From SAR202 cluster bacterium (GTDB taxonomy: Bacteria > Chloroflexota > Dehalococcoidia > Lucifugimonadales > UBA1123): a DNA stretch of 6,061 bases. The DNA is taken from assembly GCA_030743915.1 (NCBI GenBank), contig JASLRP010000404.1:1-6061 (forward strand). Reading direction: 5' to 3'. Below are positions 1 to 3,100 of this stretch, one piece after another. The notes beneath the pieces were generated by a model, which had not been told where the DNA came from, searched no databases, and saw nothing but the letters and a program-made list of their open reading frames with translations. The first letter of the stretch is position 1; each line of letters opens with the position of its first letter. A program made the position numbers and the translations under genes.

Positions 1-1
1 G

Positions 2-100
2 ACAGTCGAAGCCGGCGTCGCTGAACGTCGCCGGGTCGAGCGATATGAAATCTCCCTCTGCCGAGGCCTGGTTAGTCCCGGCCTCTACAGTGGGCGTGAC
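2..100 (-). repeat. PKD domain 9, cut off by the window edge
   Basis: Residues 1988-2020: V-T-P-T-V-E-A-G-T-N-Q, A-E-G-D-F, L-D-P-A-T-F-S-D-A-G-F-D-C. This is the opening third of another tandem PKD copy. It ends on a Cys at the place where PKD 3 and 6 begin their C-P-x-C loop, and the one extra base at position 1 reads C on the coding strand, as a Pro codon would. The repeat array therefore continues beyond the window. Confidence 0.9.
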
Positions 101-3100
101 GCTGTTGACCGTAACGAACAGCAGACCACTGGAGCATCCGCCATTGTCGTCGCAGACCTCCACCTCGACGGTATACAGACCGTCGTCGGCATAGACGTGG
201 GAGCCGTCAATTGTTCCGGTGGTGCGAACGCCCTCAGAACCTGGAACTCCGGATACTGTGCCCGAGTCCACAGTCCCATCGCCCCAGCTAATGGTGGCGG
301 TGTGGGTCTCGGAGGTCGGGGCCGAACTATTGTCGAATCCCAGATCGGTGTAGGTCGCCGGGTCGAGGGACACAGTGTCGCCCTCGTCGGCCGTCTGGCT
401 GTCGCCTGCGTCGATTGTTGGCGCGACATTGGCGATGGTCACGGTCAGCGTGTCGCTGCCGCACAGGCCGTCATCGTCGCAGACCTGCACGGTCACGACG
501 TAGGAGCCGTCATCTGCGAAAGCGTGGGCTGCCTGGACAGAGCCGGTTGTCGGCTGGCCCTCGGCTCCCGGAGTCTCGAACAATGCGATAGCTCCGGCAG
601 GCTCAGATGTGCCGTCACCCCAGTTAACGCTTGCAGTAAAGGTTTCATTTGTGCCGCCGGGAGCGTGGTCGAAACCGGGATCGCTGAATGTTGCAGGGGC
701 GAGGGTCAGGAAGACGCCCTCGGAGTTGGACTGGTTCGGGCCTGCCTCGACCACGGGGGCGACGTTGCCAACGTTGACCGTCAGCGTGCTGTTCCCGCAG
801 GCGCCGTCATCGTCACACACCGAAACTGTCACGGTGTAAGAGCCGTTATCTGCGTAGTGGTGCGACGCTTGAACTGTGCCGGCAGTCGGCACAAGCTCTG
901 CGCCCGGTGTTTCTATAAGTGTGATGTCTCCGGCAGGCTCGGTTGTTCCGTCGCCCCAGTCGATTGCTGCCGTAAAATCTTCAGCCGTGGCAGGATCGCA
1001 CAGCGGGCAGTCGAATCCCGGGTCGCTGAAGGTCGCGGGAGCGAGAGTCACGAGTTGGCCTTCGGCCACGTTCTGAGCGCCGCCTGCGTTAACGCTGGGC
1101 GTCACGTTGCCGACCGATACCTGCAGGGTGTCGCTTCCGCAATCCAGCTCGTCATCACAGACTGTCACGGTGACGGTATAAGTCCCGTTGTCTGCATAGG
1201 CGTGGGCGCCGGACACTGAACCGGAATTGATGACTCCGCTGTCCGGGTTTGTGCCGTCGCCCCAGTCGATGGTCGCCTTGTGACTGTCCAGAACTCCCGC
1301 GTCGGTGAACGATGCCGAACTTAGTAAGACCAGCGCGCCCTCGTTGGACGACTGGTTGCCGCCTGCCTCCACGACTGGAGCAAGGTTGGCGACCGTAACC
1401 AACAGAGTTGCGTCCTTGGCGGTAACGAGCGCGCCGGTGAAAATATTGCGAGCCGATACCGTGAGGGTCACCGGATACAGGCCGTCCTCAGCATATTGGT
1501 GGCTCGCGCTGAGCGAGCCTGTGAACGCCGGCGAAAGATCGCCGAAGGTCCACGAGAAGTCGTAGGTTAGCGTCGGGTCGGGGCCTGCCGCGAACGGGTT
1601 CGGCACGGGCAGATACGACCCTGTGAAGGAGGCTGTGCCGCCCTCGTCAATGTTCTCTGTGCCAGCAATCGTCACGGACGGGATTTTTCGGTCGGTGATA
1701 GTGGCGACAGCCTCGACCACCGTCGAGCCGCCGTCATCGTCGAACACGGTGATGCGGACCGGGCGCGTCGTCGGGAACGTCGGCCCGACGCTGTGCGTTC
1801 CGAACTCGTCATATTCATGCGTGCCTGTTACCTGACCTCCGGCCACAACGAACGGGCCATCGACTGGCTTCCCATCGCCCCAGTCAATGGTCGCCGTAAA
1901 ATCTTCCGTGGATGGTGGGATACACGTCGGGCAGTCGGTTCCTGGATCGCTGAATGTGGCCAGCAGGCCGGCGGGGCTGGTCTCGTCCACCACGAACGTC
2001 CTGCTGACAGCAGTGACGCGTGGCGAGACGTTGTTGACAGTGATCGTGAAGCTGTCGTCTCGCGCTTCGCCGTCATCGTCGGTGATGGTCACCGTGACCG
2101 TGTAAAACCCATTGTCTTTGTATATGTGGGTCGCCAAGACGCTGCCGAGGCCCTGGCCCTGAGTCACAAGGCCGACCTCGGAGCTTCCATCGCCCCACTC
2201 GATCAGCGCGGTGTGGGTGTCACCGATTCCTGGGTCGGTGAAGACCGCCCCACTGGGCGCGTCAAGCACAAAGGTCAGGTTGTCCACCGTGCCGTTATTG
2301 CGCGTGCCCTGAGTTCTGTCCAGACGCAGAGCTATCTCGATCTGACGGGTGCCAACTGGCACGCCGCCGTCGAGCGATCTGAGCGCCGAACCTGTGACGC
2401 CGCCGCGTTCGGATGCCGTAACCGGCCCGATCGTCACCGAGCCTAGCTGCGATCCGCCTGGGCCGTCGCGGAATATGGCGACGACGCGACCGCTGTCATT
2501 CTGGCCGTCGAAACCGCCCAAGTATCCCTTGAGGCTGAATGTTGCGTCATTGCTGTCGATGAGGTCTGCGCCCTCGGACACATCGATGAACTGCGACGCT
2601 CCTGACGAGCTTGACCCGCCGCTCGAAACGGGGTCGCCTGCGAAGACCGCCAGTCCGCGGTCGAAGGCCGGGCCGGGCGAGTTCAATCTTGGGAATCCAC
2701 CTACAGGCACACCGGCGAGGTTAACGCCGGGAGCCGTCAGGACCAGAGACAGGTTGTCGGCATAGCCGTCGTTGCGGCTGCCCGTAGAACGCAGGGCCAC
2801 CAGTTCGATGTCGATGGTTCTGGCGCCGGCCGGCACAACACCGGAAGCGCTGCGAGACAGCAGTCGTGTAACGCCGCTTCTGTCGCCTGATGTTACGTTG
2901 CCAATCTGGACGGTGGAGATAGTCCCACCACCGGAGTTCTTGAATCGCGCCGTCAGCGATGCCCGGTCGTCCTGACCGTCGAAGCCGCCCAAGTAGCCGG
3001 ACAAGTCGTAGTTGACCTGGCCCTCGTCGATCAGTGAGCGTGCGCCCGAAATATCCTTCGACTGAGAGGCCGAGAAGCTGGACCCGCTGCCAAAGTAGAA

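Noticed and set aside
85..429. Minus-strand open frame of 114 codons in another frame
   Set aside because: It overlaps PKD 8 out of frame. Its Arg/Pro/Thr-rich composition is typical of a shifted reading of a GC-rich gene.
197..1219. Plus-strand open frame of 340 codons, the longest one with both a start and a stop
   Set aside because: It is antisense to PKD 5-8 in exact codon register. Stops in that frame would need TTA, CTA or TCA codons on the minus strand, which are scarce in this GC-rich gene, so long antisense frames are expected. Its product has no recognisable domain and merely mirrors the PKD repeats.
2..2254. DNA repeats as a CRISPR array or non-coding satellite
   Set aside because: The recurring words (such as the complement of W-G-D-G codons) are spaced about 280-345 bases apart, vary in sequence and stay in frame, so they are protein-domain repeats.
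1793..2446. Plus-strand open frame of 217 codons
   Set aside because: Antisense in codon register to PKD 3, the resumed PKD 2 and tail 1. The minus-strand frame has clear W-G-D-G domains here; the plus-strand product has none.
2349..2765. Plus-strand open frame of 138 codons
   Set aside because: It is antisense to tail 1 and its Pro/Ser-rich product reflects the complement of Gly- and Asp-rich codons rather than a real protein.
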